Of a stretch of 7,721 nucleotides of DNA, positions 1 through 6,184 are shown piece after piece; the stretch's first letter is position 1, and every line of letters begins with the position of its first letter. Source of the DNA: Thermococci archaeon. Its GTDB lineage: Archaea; Methanobacteriota_B; Thermococci; Methanofastidiosales; B48-G16. Made by a program: the position numbers and the translations under genes. The DNA lies in the NCBI GenBank assembly GCA_030668905.1, contig DAOVEQ010000039.1:1-7721 (forward strand), given 5' to 3'. The notes below the pieces were generated by a model. It worked only from the letters and a program-made list of their open reading frames with translations. It searched no databases and was not told where the DNA came from.

Positions 1-202
1 AGAGTTTGACAATACGCTCGGAGTTTACGATATTACAGGTCTTTACGACGCTCTTGTGGTTGCAAGGTTTAAAGATAGAGATCATCTAAACGATTTCATA
101 AAAAAAATTCAAAAATTTGAGTTTGTACAAAAAACGTATACCTCCATAGTTTTAGAAGTTGTCAAAGAAGACATAAGGATAAAATTCAATCAGAGATCTT
201 AG
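1..202 (+). CDS. Lrp/AsnC-family transcriptional regulator, C-terminal part (5' end outside window)
   Basis: Sixty-six complete codons are open from base 2 to the TAG at 200-202. The peptide matches the ligand-binding (RAM/AsnC) domain of Lrp-type regulators: a [11 protein letters not shown] strand, then a helix with [15 protein letters not shown], then the closing strand [11 protein letters not shown]. In this family that domain forms the dimer or octamer interface and binds amino acids or other small effectors, while an N-terminal helix-turn-helix, not in this window, binds DNA. Whether this copy has that HTH or is a stand-alone RAM protein cannot be seen. The last 17 bases overlap the 3' end of gyrA on the other strand. 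The family call rests on the pattern of the domain only; the regulated genes are unknown. Confidence 0.8.
   Translation, partial: EFDNTLGVYDITGLYDALVVARFKDRDHLNDFIKKIQKFEFVQKTYTSIVLEVVKEDIRIKFNQRS
100..115 (-). terminator. Candidate oligo-T terminator for gyrA
   Basis: On the minus strand, 71 to 86 bases past the gyrA stop, there is a T5 run followed by a T8 run (seen as A5 at 111-115 and A8 at 100-107 on the plus strand). Archaeal RNA polymerase often stops at such U-rich runs without a hairpin. The run lies inside the coding sequence of the convergent regulator gene. It could also be just a Lys-rich stretch (AAA AAA), so confidence is low. Confidence 0.3.
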
Positions 203-2570
203 CTATATCAACTACAGAATCATTTTCCACCCTTATTACCCTGACTCCCTGAGTGGATCTCCCGATTATAGAGACATCCTTAGCTTTTATTCGTATCATT
301 ATCCCCTTTTCTGTGATTACAAGTATTTCATCATCTTTATCTATACACTTGGAACTCACAACGTCTCCATGTTTCAATCTTATATTTATAACACCTTTTC
401 CCCCTCTTCTGTGGATAGGATACTCCTCCATTCTTGTTCTTTTCCCATATCCACCTTCTGTTATTGTAAAAAGTGTCTTTCCTTTTTCTGCTATATCCAG
501 ACTTACCACCGTATCATTTTGAAGTCTTATACCTCTTACACCCATAGTATTTCTTCCCGTTGGCCTTACATCGTTTTCCGAGAATTTCATGCATTTACCT
601 TTTTTAGTTGAAAGTATTATATCTTTATTTCCATCCGTCAATACAACATTCACCAGTTCGTCTTCTTCTCTTAAATCTATAGCTATTATTCCAGTTTTTC
701 TCGGATTTGAGTAATCTTTAAGTTTCGTTTTTTTCACAGTTCCCTTTTTTGTAGCCATGAAAAGATAGCCTTCAAAATTTGAGAGAGGGATCGCAGCACT
801 GATCTTCTCATCTCTTTCCATCTGTATGAGATTTATAATGGCTCTTCCTTTAGCTGTTCTCCCCGCAGTAGGGATATGATAAGCTTTCAGCCAGTAAACT
901 TTTCCTTTATTCGTGAAAAACAGGATATAATCATGTGTAGAGCATGTAAAAACAGCTTTTGTAAAGTCTTCTTCCTTTGTCCCCATTCCTATTACTCCTT
1001 TTCCACCCCTCCTCTGTAGCCTGTACTCATCAATGTTTATTTTTTTGATATATCCAAGATTTGAGAGTGTAACAGCAACGTTTTCTTCCGGGATAAGATC
1101 TTCTTCCTCTATTTCTCTTGTCGTATACGTTATCTCTGTCCTCCTCTCGTCACCATATTTTTCCTTTATTTCGAGAAGTTCCTCTTTTATTATCTGGAAT
1201 ATCTTGTCCCTTGAAGCCAGAATAGCCTTTAATTTTGAAATAAGTCCTTTAAGTTCTGCTAATTCTTTTCTAATCTTTTCTCTTTCTAAATTTGTGAGCC
1301 TCTGGAGCTGCATTTTTAAGATAGCATCACTCTGTACTTCTGTGAATTCAAACCTTTCTATAAGCCTCTTTTTTGCAGTTTCAACATTTTCACTCTTCTT
1401 TATAATCTGAATGACCTCGTCTATGTTGTCCAACGCTTTTACAAAACCTTCGAGTATATGTGCCCTTTTTTCCGCTTGGCTTAGCTCATATTTTGTCCTT
1501 TTTATGACCACGTTTTCTCGATACTTCAAATACTCGTTGATAATCTCTTTTAAATCCAGTATTTTTGGAACTCCATCCACAAGGGCTAACATTATCACGC
1601 CAAACGTTGTTTGAAGGCTTGTATGAGCATAAAGCTGATTTAAAACCATGTTTGGATTTGCATCCGCTTTTAGTTTAATAAAAACTCTGATTCCTCTTTT
1701 ATCTGATTCGTCTCTAATATCAGAGATACCCTCTATTTTCTTCAGTTTTACAAGTTCTACTATATTTTCTATCAGTCTTGCCTTATTTACCTGATATGGA
1801 AGTTCTTCAATGATTATATTGTTTTTTTTGTCTGTTTCTATAGAAACTTTTGCTCTTATAACGACTCTTCCCCTCCCTGTTTTATACGCATCCACTATAC
1901 CCTCTTTTCCATAGATTATTCCTCTCGTAGGAAAATCAGGTCCTTTTATTATCTGCATTAAATCTTCTATCTCTATATCATGATTATCTATTACCTCCAC
2001 TATCGCATCTATAACCTCCCTGAGGTTGTGAGGCGGGATATTTGTAGCCATTCCCACTGCTATCCCCGAAGAGCCATTGATCAAAAGATTGGGGAGCTTT
2101 GCCGGGAGAACCTCGGGCTCTTTTAAGGTATTGTCAAAGTTTGGTTTAAAGTCTACGGTATCTTTGTCAATATCTGTCAGAATTTCCTCTGCTATCTTTG
2201 ACAGTCTTACCTCCGTATATCTCATTGCGGCAGCAGAATCACCGTCTACACTTCCAAAGTTTCCCTGTCCATCTATTAATGGATATCTCAACGAAAAAGG
2301 CTGCACCATCCTTACTATTGAATCATAAACAGCTACATCTCCATGGGGATGATATTTACCGAGAACTTCTCCAACAACTCTTGCCGATTTCTTGTACGGC
2401 TTGCTACGAAACATCCCCATTGTGTGCATTCCATATAAGATCCTTCTGTGTACGGGTTTAAGGCCGTCTCTGATATCAGGGAGCGCTCTATCTACAATTA
2501 CACTCATTGCATAATCCAAGAAAGACGATTTTACTTCCTGTTCAATTTGTTTCTCAATTACTTTTTCCAT
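186..2570 (-). CDS. gyrA: DNA gyrase subunit A
   Basis: Type IIA topoisomerase subunit that cuts and rejoins DNA and, with GyrB, introduces ATP-driven negative supercoils. The 794 residues fall into an N-terminal breakage-reunion part (about 1-495) and a C-terminal beta-pinwheel (about 500-794). The catalytic pair Arg117-Tyr118 sits in [12 protein letters not shown], and the DNA-gate helix carries [11 protein letters not shown] (74-84). A canonical GyrA box, QRRGGKG at 519-525, marks it as gyrase rather than topoisomerase IV; a degenerate box, HRRGGKG, occurs at 720-726. There is no long acidic tail as in the 875-residue E. coli protein. The ATG at 2568-2570 directly follows the stop of the DUF63 gene, with GGGTG as a ribosome binding site 7 bases upstream inside that gene. 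gyrB is not the neighbouring gene. Residue 79, Ser83 in E. coli, is valine. Family identity is certain. Confidence 0.98.
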   Translation of the reverse strand: MEKVIEKQIEQEVKSSFLDYAMSVIVDRALPDIRDGLKPVHRRILYGMHTMGMFRSKPYKKSARVVGEVLGKYHPHGDVAVYDSIVRMVQPFSLRYPLIDGQGNFGSVDGDSAAAMRYTEVRLSKIAEEILTDIDKDTVDFKPNFDNTLKEPEVLPAKLPNLLINGSSGIAVGMATNIPPHNLREVIDAIVEVIDNHDIEIEDLMQIIKGPDFPTRGIIYGKEGIVDAYKTGRGRVVIRAKVSIETDKKNNIIIEELPYQVNKARLIENIVELVKLKKIEGISDIRDESDKRGIRVFIKLKADANPNMVLNQLYAHTSLQTTFGVIMLALVDGVPKILDLKEIINEYLKYRENVVIKRTKYELSQAEKRAHILEGFVKALDNIDEVIQIIKKSENVETAKKRLIERFEFTEVQSDAILKMQLQRLTNLEREKIRKELAELKGLISKLKAILASRDKIFQIIKEELLEIKEKYGDERRTEITYTTREIEEEDLIPEENVAVTLSNLGYIKKINIDEYRLQRRGGKGVIGMGTKEEDFTKAVFTCSTHDYILFFTNKGKVYWLKAYHIPTAGRTAKGRAIINLIQMERDEKISAAIPLSNFEGYLFMATKKGTVKKTKLKDYSNPRKTGIIAIDLREEDELVNVVLTDGNKDIILSTKKGKCMKFSENDVRPTGRNTMGVRGIRLQNDTVVSLDIAEKGKTLFTITEGGYGKRTRMEEYPIHRRGGKGVINIRLKHGDVVSSKCIDKDDEILVITEKGIMIRIKAKDVSIIGRSTQGVRVIRVENDSVVDIAKISD

Positions 2571-3350
2571 TTAGACACCCATAACGATTCTTGACAGATT
2601 TCTTGTTCCCGGTCCTATTCCCAGGACAAAAATTACCAGTTTCAAAAAATTTTTTGTATTTTCATCTTCAACATCTTTTGCTATATATATTGCTAGGATC
2701 ACTATAAAGATTTTTATAGGAAACATTATCCATGCTCCCGTTACACCTATAAGAAAGGATGGAAGGACGTGCTGTTCCCAGTAATTGTAAAAATAGATCC
2801 CCGTAAACGTGGTAGAAGCATCAAAAACGTGAGCCGCTATTAAATATAAATTTCCGTTCAAAAAAGTTTCGAATTTAAGAGTAAAAAGATATATCGGAAC
2901 CATAATAATTAATATCAATCCTAAAGTTATGAGTAGAGGTTTTATAGTTTCTATGTTTATAACGACAAGAATTATATTTACACCCGCAAAAATACTTCCA
3001 GAAAATAAAAGAATCTTGTTAAAATCATATTTTCTTCTCAAAAATAAACCTACAATCATACAACAGAGCGTTAATATGGCTACAGTAAAATATATCCCAG
3101 GCGTTATCAATAGAGGTGTGTGAGGGAATATCTCTCCGTCAACTAGGGCTCTTGCCGTTCCTCCAAATATCATGAAGGGAGAAAGAGCAAAGATAAACTT
3201 TTTATCTATCTTTATCTTCAATTTCTCGATCAACTTTAGGAGAAGAGCAGCAGCTATGATAAGAATTACAGCATAGGTAAGAGTATTGACTACATTGTAT
3301 CCCGTTCCGTATCTTATGGGATCGAGATAATACTTCTCAATGATGTCCAT
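2571..3350 (-). CDS. DUF63-family multi-pass membrane protein
   Basis: Unknown function. With the start chosen here the protein has 259 residues and about seven or eight hydrophobic segments (near 22-42, 85-105, 113-131, 138-158, 165-187, 198-224, 236-247). Family landmarks are PFMIFGGTARALVDG (58-72), TPGIY (83-87), AHVFDASTTFTG (173-184), HVLP (194-197), MFPIKI (209-214) and LGIGPGTRNLSRI (243-255). The frame stays open to 3458, but that longer version would run across the promoter and into egsA. The ATG at 3348-3350, giving MDIIEKYYLDPI, matches the usual family beginning; the ATG at 3369-3371 (seven residues longer) is possible. The stop TAA abuts the gyrA ATG, so the two are probably one transcript. 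DUF63 proteins occur in Euryarchaeota. The conserved His, Asp and Arg residues close to membrane segments would suit a transport or enzymatic role, but that is inference. Confidence 0.88.
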   Translation of the reverse strand: MDIIEKYYLDPIRYGTGYNVVNTLTYAVILIIAAALLLKLIEKLKIKIDKKFIFALSPFMIFGGTARALVDGEIFPHTPLLITPGIYFTVAILTLCCMIVGLFLRRKYDFNKILLFSGSIFAGVNIILVVINIETIKPLLITLGLILIIMVPIYLFTLKFETFLNGNLYLIAAHVFDASTTFTGIYFYNYWEQHVLPSFLIGVTGAWIMFPIKIFIVILAIYIAKDVEDENTKNFLKLVIFVLGIGPGTRNLSRIVMGV

Positions 3351-3376
3351 TATTCCAAGATAAATTTGCATGCTAA

Positions 3377-3401
3377 GATTTATAAGAGTTCGTATATAAA
3401 G
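3377..3401. promoter_or_regulatory. Shared divergent promoter with two TATA-like boxes
   Basis: Two AT boxes lie between the divergent DUF63-gyrA and egsA units: TTTATAAG (3379-3386) and TATATAAA (3393-3400). Read rightward, their centres are about 26 bases before the two possible egsA ATGs (3408 and 3423). Read leftward, the same boxes (CTTATAAA and TTTATATA) are about 26-32 bases before the two possible DUF63 ATGs (3371 and 3350). No ribosome binding site precedes these starts, which fits leaderless transcripts. Which box serves which direction cannot be decided from sequence. Confidence 0.65.
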
Positions 3402-3407
3402 TTTATT

Positions 3408-4436
3408 ATGCAGATTCACGAGATGGAAATTCCCAGGAAAGTTCTTCTTGGAAGCCATATTTTGGAAAAAGTAAAGGAAGTTTGCAAAGACCTCAATTTA
3501 AAAGATCAATTGGTGATAAATGACAGTTTAACAAAAGATATTGCTGGAGAGACAGTATCAGATTCTCTGAAATGTGAAAATTTGATTGTTAAAAACGCTG
3601 AGTATAAGGAAGTAGAAAAAGTAGTTGAATATTTAAAAGAAAATAAAAATGGTAGCATAATAGCGGTAGGAGGTGGAAGCGTCATAGATATAGCTAAATT
3701 AGCTTCATTTGCCGAGAAAATTCCTTTCATCTCTATTCCTACTACATCTTCTCACGATGGTATAGCTTCATCAAGAGCTTCTATAGTTAAGGACGGTAAG
3801 AAAACATCTTTCGAGGCTCATTCTCCCATCGCGATAATAGCTGATATAAGTGTAATAGTCCAGGCACCGTACAGATTTTTAGCTGCTGGCTGTGGAGATC
3901 TGATAGCGAATTATACGGCAGTGAAGGATTGGGAACTGGCATATCGATTGAGAAACGAGTATTACAGTGAATATGCAGCCTCATTATCTTTAATGTCCGC
4001 AAAACTGATGATAGAAAATGCGGAAGTAATAAAAAATGGACTCGAAGAGAGTGTTAGAAAAGTTGTAAAAGGATTGATCTCCAGTGGAGTGGCAATGAGC
4101 ATAGCAGGATCATCAAGACCAGCTTCAGGATCCGAGCATCTGTTCTCTCATGCCCTTGATAGAATAGCGAAAAATCCTGCTCTTCACGGAGAACAGTGTG
4201 GAGTAGGGAGTATAATAATGATGTACCTTCATGGAGGCAACTGGAGAGAGATAAGAGATGCTCTCAAAACTGTAAAAGCACCTACAAACTTTGAGGAACT
4301 TGGTGTCAGTAAGGAAGAGATCACAGAGGCTCTTATGATAGCCCCGACAATAAGAAAGAGATACACAATCTTAGGTGATAAAGAACTCAGCAGGGACGTT
4401 GCCCACAGTATAGCGAAGAGAACAGGTGTAATATGA
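3408..4436 (+). CDS. egsA: sn-glycerol-1-phosphate dehydrogenase
   Basis: Reduces dihydroxyacetone phosphate to sn-glycerol-1-phosphate with NAD(P)H, the step that sets the stereochemistry of archaeal membrane lipids; cytosolic and metal dependent. With the ATG at 3408 the protein has 342 residues, close to the usual ~350. The dinucleotide site is VGGGSVIDIAK (87-97), followed by PTTSSHDGIASSRAS (111-125). The three metal ligands of the iron-alcohol-dehydrogenase/AraM fold are Asp164 (GCGDLIANY), His244 (GSEHLFSHA) and His260 (ALHGEQCG). A second ATG at 3423 would give 337 residues starting MEIPRKVLLG; both ATGs fit a leaderless start from the TATA boxes upstream. An upstream TTG at 3366 is unlikely because it precedes the promoter. 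First gene of a three-gene operon; its TGA overlaps the next ATG by four bases. Confidence 0.96.
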   Translation: MQIHEMEIPRKVLLGSHILEKVKEVCKDLNLKDQLVINDSLTKDIAGETVSDSLKCENLIVKNAEYKEVEKVVEYLKENKNGSIIAVGGGSVIDIAKLASFAEKIPFISIPTTSSHDGIASSRASIVKDGKKTSFEAHSPIAIIADISVIVQAPYRFLAAGCGDLIANYTAVKDWELAYRLRNEYYSEYAASLSLMSAKLMIENAEVIKNGLEESVRKVVKGLISSGVAMSIAGSSRPASGSEHLFSHALDRIAKNPALHGEQCGVGSIIMMYLHGGNWREIRDALKTVKAPTNFEELGVSKEEITEALMIAPTIRKRYTILGDKELSRDVAHSIAKRTGVI

Positions 4437-4831
4437 TATGTACACTTATGGGAAAGGACTTAGCTAAAAAGGGAGTTCAATTTATAGCTCAGGGCAGTGA
4501 GGAATGCGAAAAATGCAGGTATTATCCTACATGTATTAAAAATTTAGAGATAGGAAGAAGATATGTTGTAAAGGAGATAAAAGACAAAGTATTTAAGTGC
4601 AAGCTCAGCGGGGAGGTAGTATTAATAGGCGTGGAGCCTGCAGAGATCCCATTAATAGTAGAAAAGAAAAAAGCTATAGGGGGTTTGATGTTGAAATTTA
4701 AACCATTGTCAAACAAGAAAGAAGAGCTTTTAAATCCTCAGGGTTTAAAAGCAGGAGATAAAATAAAGATAACTAAAGTTTTAGAGGATCATAACAAAAA
4801 GATGAAAAAAGTTATGGTGACAACGGTATGA
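4433..4831 (+). CDS. UPF0179-family protein with four-cysteine motif
   Basis: A conserved archaeal family without known function. The protein is 132 residues and begins MICTLMGKDLAKKG, as family members do. Cysteines 25, 28, 34 and 56 form CxxC-x5-C-x21-C next to a GRRY segment (41-44). Four spaced cysteines suggest a zinc or iron-sulphur site, though this is inference. The C-terminal half (QGLKAGDKIKITKVLEDH) looks like beta structure. The ATG overlaps the egsA TGA in ATGA, and AGGTG at 4424-4428 is a ribosome binding site four bases before it. The stop overlaps pyrD in the same way, so translation of the three genes is probably coupled. The protein is soluble, with no signal or membrane segment. 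Confidence 0.88.
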   Translation: MICTLMGKDLAKKGVQFIAQGSEECEKCRYYPTCIKNLEIGRRYVVKEIKDKVFKCKLSGEVVLIGVEPAEIPLIVEKKKAIGGLMLKFKPLSNKKEELLNPQGLKAGDKIKITKVLEDHNKKMKKVMVTTV

Positions 4832-5712
4832 GAGTTTTTGAGCTTGAGTTTCCAAATCCAGTGCTTCTCGCTTCAGGTGTTCTTGGTATTTCAAGTTATC
4901 TTTTTAAACGAATAGAAAAACTTGGAGCGGGAGGGATAGTGACAAAATCTATTGGAATTTTACCAAAAAAAGGTTACGAGAATCCCACTATCGTGGAATT
5001 AGATTACGGAATGCTCAATGCAATGGGGCTTCCAAACCCTGGTGTCGATTATTTTTTAGAGGAAATAAAAGATGTAAGTTTAAAAATACCTCTCATTGTT
5101 TCTATATTCGGAAAAAACAGTGAAGAGTTTGTGAAAATTGCTAAAAAATTGGAAAATTACTGCGATGCACTGGAGTTAAATCTTTCCTGCCCGCATGCTG
5201 AAAGCTATGGAATGGCTATAGGTCAGGACGAAAAAATTGTTTACAAAATTACAAAAGATGTTAAAAAATCTGTAGAGATCCCTGTAATAGTAAAACTTAC
5301 TCCCAATGTGGATGACATAGTAAGAATAGCTAGATCTGCAGAGAATGGAGGGGCTGATGGAATAACTGCAATCAATACGTTAAAAGCGTTAGCTGTAGAT
5401 ATAAATATGGAAAAACCTATTTTAAAAAACGTTTACGGTGGACTTTCAGGGAGATGCATAAAACCGGTAGCATTAAGATGCGTCTATGACATCTACAAAA
5501 ACGTTAAAATTCCCGTTATAGGAGTAGGTGGAATAGCCTCCCCAGAGGATGCTATCGAGTTTATAATGTGCGGGGCTTCGTTAGTGGGGATAGGATCGGC
5601 TGCGAGAGATTTGAATGTGTTTAAAGATATATCAGAAGGAGTAGAGAATTTTCTAAAGAAGAAAAACTATACACTTAAAAACATTATAGGGAAAGCCACA
5701 AAAAATATATAA
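4828..5712 (+). CDS. pyrD: Dihydroorotate dehydrogenase, class 1 catalytic subunit
   Basis: Oxidises dihydroorotate to orotate in pyrimidine synthesis, using FMN. The 294 residues form a TIM-barrel. Visible family features are VLLASGVLG (13-20), GGIVTKSIG with Lys40, the substrate loop NAMGLPNPG (64-72), the catalytic base Cys121 in LELNLSCPH, Lys156 (IVKLTPN), GGLSGRCIKPVALR (204-217) and the FMN phosphate motifs GVGGI (232-236) and GIGSA (254-258). Cysteine as base and the soluble form fit class 1, most likely 1B, whose partner PyrK carries FAD and a 2Fe-2S cluster; no pyrK gene lies beside it here. The start overlaps the previous TGA in ATGA, with GGTGA at 4816-4820 seven bases upstream as a strong ribosome binding site. 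The stop TAA lies inside the TATA box of the following tRNA gene. Confidence 0.96.
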   Translation: MRVFELEFPNPVLLASGVLGISSYLFKRIEKLGAGGIVTKSIGILPKKGYENPTIVELDYGMLNAMGLPNPGVDYFLEEIKDVSLKIPLIVSIFGKNSEEFVKIAKKLENYCDALELNLSCPHAESYGMAIGQDEKIVYKITKDVKKSVEIPVIVKLTPNVDDIVRIARSAENGGADGITAINTLKALAVDINMEKPILKNVYGGLSGRCIKPVALRCVYDIYKNVKIPVIGVGGIASPEDAIEFIMCGASLVGIGSAARDLNVFKDISEGVENFLKKKNYTLKNIIGKATKNI

Positions 5713-5714
5713 AA
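5706..5714 (+). promoter_or_regulatory. TATA box of tRNA-Val
   Basis: TATATAAAA is centred 26 bases upstream of the first base of the mature tRNA, the normal archaeal spacing. It contains the pyrD stop codon (5710-5712). This implies that the tRNA has its own promoter rather than depending on the operon. Confidence 0.7.
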
Positions 5715-5725
5715 CTTGGGTATCA

Positions 5726-5731
5726 TTTTTT
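5726..5731 (+). terminator. Possible oligo-T stop for the egsA-UPF0179-pyrD operon
   Basis: A T6 run begins 14 bases past the pyrD stop, between the tRNA TATA box and the tRNA itself. It could release operon transcripts before the tRNA, but it is short and has no hairpin. Read-through into the tRNA is equally possible. Confidence 0.3.
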
Positions 5732-5735
5732 ATAA

Positions 5736-5808
5736 GGGCCCATGGTCTAGGGGTTATGACGTTGCCTTCACGAGGCAAAGGTCCTGGGTTCAAATCCCAG
5801 TGGGCCCA
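5736..5808 (+). tRNA. tRNA-Val (anticodon CAC)
   Basis: The cloverleaf is complete at 73 bases. The acceptor GGGCCCA (5736-5742) pairs with TGGGCCC (5801-5807), and the discriminator base is A5808. The D stem is GTC/GAC (5745-5747 with 5758-5760), around the AGGGG(TT) loop. The anticodon stem TTGCC/GGCAA encloses the loop TTCACGA with anticodon CAC at 5769-5771, decoding GUG. The T stem CTGGG/CCCAG (5784-5788 with 5796-5800) has the loop TTCAAAT. CCA is not encoded and no intron is present. The 3' end is repeated downstream. Confidence 0.96.
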
Positions 5809-5814
5809 TTCACT
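5795..5814 (+). repeat. Direct repeat copy 1 covering the tRNA-Val 3' end (att-like)
   Basis: The 20 bases TCCCAGTGGGCCCATTCACT recur at 5866-5885 with one mismatch, the first 14 being identical. The copy spans the last T-loop base, the 3' strand of the T stem, the acceptor strand, the discriminator base and six bases of flank. tRNA 3' ends are the classical target of archaeal and bacterial tyrosine integrases. Confidence 0.8.
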
Positions 5815-5865
5815 GCGTTCATGGCCCCCCTGAGGATGTATCAGCTCTCTCTGACCTGATCCATT

Positions 5866-5885
5866 TCCCAGTGGGCCCACTCACT
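5866..5885 (+). repeat. Direct repeat copy 2, duplicated tRNA-Val 3' end (att-like or tRNA remnant)
   Basis: Matches the tRNA 3' end and its six-base flank, 71 bases downstream, with C for T as the only change. No other tRNA part is present beside it (the bases before it lack the T loop), so it is not a second tRNA gene. It includes the perfect palindrome GTGGGCCCAC (5871-5880). No integrase gene is visible in the window, so the attachment-site reading is an inference. Confidence 0.8.
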
Positions 5886-5889
5886 AACC

Positions 5890-5907
5890 CTTTTCTTTTT
5901 AGAAAAG
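5890..5907 (+). terminator. T-rich terminator with hairpin after tRNA-Val
   Basis: CTTTTCT (5890-5896) and AGAAAAG (5901-5907) form a 7-bp stem around TTTT. The plus-strand run TTTTCTTTTT (5891-5900) is the first strong T-rich tract downstream of the tRNA. A transcript ending here would carry the tRNA, the spacer and the second copy of its 3' end. Confidence 0.5.
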
Positions 5908-6170
5908 AAAAAACGGTTCTCCAAAAAAGAAAAAATAAATTATTTAAAGAAAAAAGAGAGTATAAACAGACAGATGTAAGTCCAAGGATTTACATCCATG
6001 TGGAGACGAAAGTGGTTTATCCCAAAGAAAAAATAAATTATTTTTTAAATTAAGAATATAGAGAAAAACGTTTCTCCAAAAGAAAAAAAACGATTATTTA
6101 AGAAAGAAAAAGAGAATGTCATGCTTTACCCATTGACATGCGTGGATGAAACAAAGGAGGTGATTGTGTC
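5908..6170 (+). repeat. Degenerate tandem repeat of a lysine-rich unit, possible pseudogene
   Basis: Two diverged copies of a ~110-base unit can be aligned by eye: copy A from about 5908 to 6020 and copy C from about 6061 to 6170. Both contain TTCTCCAAAA, an A-rich stretch, ATTATTTAA, AGAAA...AAAGAGA and then ATT-ACAT..GTGGA...AAA..GTG.TT. A short copy B (about 6021-6050) shares the exact 19-mer AAGAAAAAATAAATTATTT with copy A (5927-5945 and 6025-6043). Translated, A gives EKTVLQKRKNKLFKEKRE...HVETKVV and C gives EKNVSPKEKKRLFKKEKE...VDETKEV. The frames differ: A and B end at a TAA at 6051-6053, and C is open from 6049 but has no canonical start before 6121. This fits a decayed repetitive gene or a duplicated non-coding unit. 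I do not recognise the family. Confidence 0.5.
5973..5996 (+). other. 24-base inverted repeat (hairpin) inside the A-rich region
   Basis: GATGTAAGTC pairs with GATTTACATC around CAAG, giving nine Watson-Crick pairs and one G-U if transcribed. It lies in copy A of the degenerate repeat and is not matched in copy C. It is not followed by a T run, so it is not a typical terminator. Function unknown. Confidence 0.45.
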
Positions 6171-6174
6171 ATGA
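6121..6174 (+). CDS. Micro-ORF 1 (17 codons), doubtful
   Basis: ATG to TGA encoding MLYPLTCVDETKEVIVS. No clear ribosome binding site precedes it. TATTTAAG at 6095-6102 is a weak TATA-like box about 23 bases upstream, which would allow a near-leaderless start. It is the in-frame tail of the lysine-rich copy C, so it could be only the end of a decayed gene. Its TGA overlaps the ATG of micro-ORF 2 in ATGA, the same overlap seen at the two genuine junctions of the egsA operon. Coding status is unproven. Confidence 0.25.
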   Translation: MLYPLTCVDETKEVIVS

Positions 6175-6184
6175 CATCACCTTT
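6156..6184 (+). promoter_or_regulatory. Perfect ribosome binding site buried in a hairpin
   Basis: GGAGGTGAT (6156-6164) is fully complementary to the usual archaeal 16S rRNA 3' end and sits six bases before the ATG at 6171. GGTGAT (6159-6164) pairs with ATCACC (6176-6181), extended by A6158-T6182 and two possible G-U pairs, so the whole site would be closed while the AUG stays in the 11-base loop. This resembles a translational on/off switch. As DNA, the same segment is an interrupted palindrome around TGTCATGACA. Confidence 0.45.

Noticed and set aside
1033..1614. Two open frames of 125 and 67 codons on the plus strand
   Set aside because: They lie antisense to the well-supported gyrA coiled-coil and tower region and have no family resemblance.
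3366..3407. TTG start 14 codons upstream for egsA, and the 36-codon upstream extension of DUF63 to 3458
   Set aside because: Both would translate through the shared promoter, and the DUF63 extension would overlap the egsA start. Family N-termini fit the shorter forms.
5767..5773. tRNA read as tRNA-Glu because TTC occurs in the anticodon loop
   Set aside because: The 5-bp stem TTGCC/GGCAA fixes the seven-base loop TTCACGA, placing CAC at positions 34-36 after U33, which is valine.
5653..5880. Minus-strand open frame of 75 codons containing WDLNPGP
   Set aside because: This is the antisense translation of the tRNA-Val gene and its trailer; the WDLNPGP string is the well-known false protein produced by T-arm sequences.
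5995..6015. Segment similar to an archaeal origin recognition box (TCCA..TGGA.ACGAA)
   Set aside because: It needs an inserted base and several mismatches, has no inverted partner with the same quality, and no orc1/cdc6 gene is present. The A-rich surroundings alone are not evidence for an origin.
5871..6053. Plus-strand frame of 60 codons as an intact gene
   Set aside because: Its GTG start lies in the duplicated tRNA end, no ribosome binding site or TATA box fits, and its second half restarts as repeat copy B and stops. I list it as degenerate repeat material instead.
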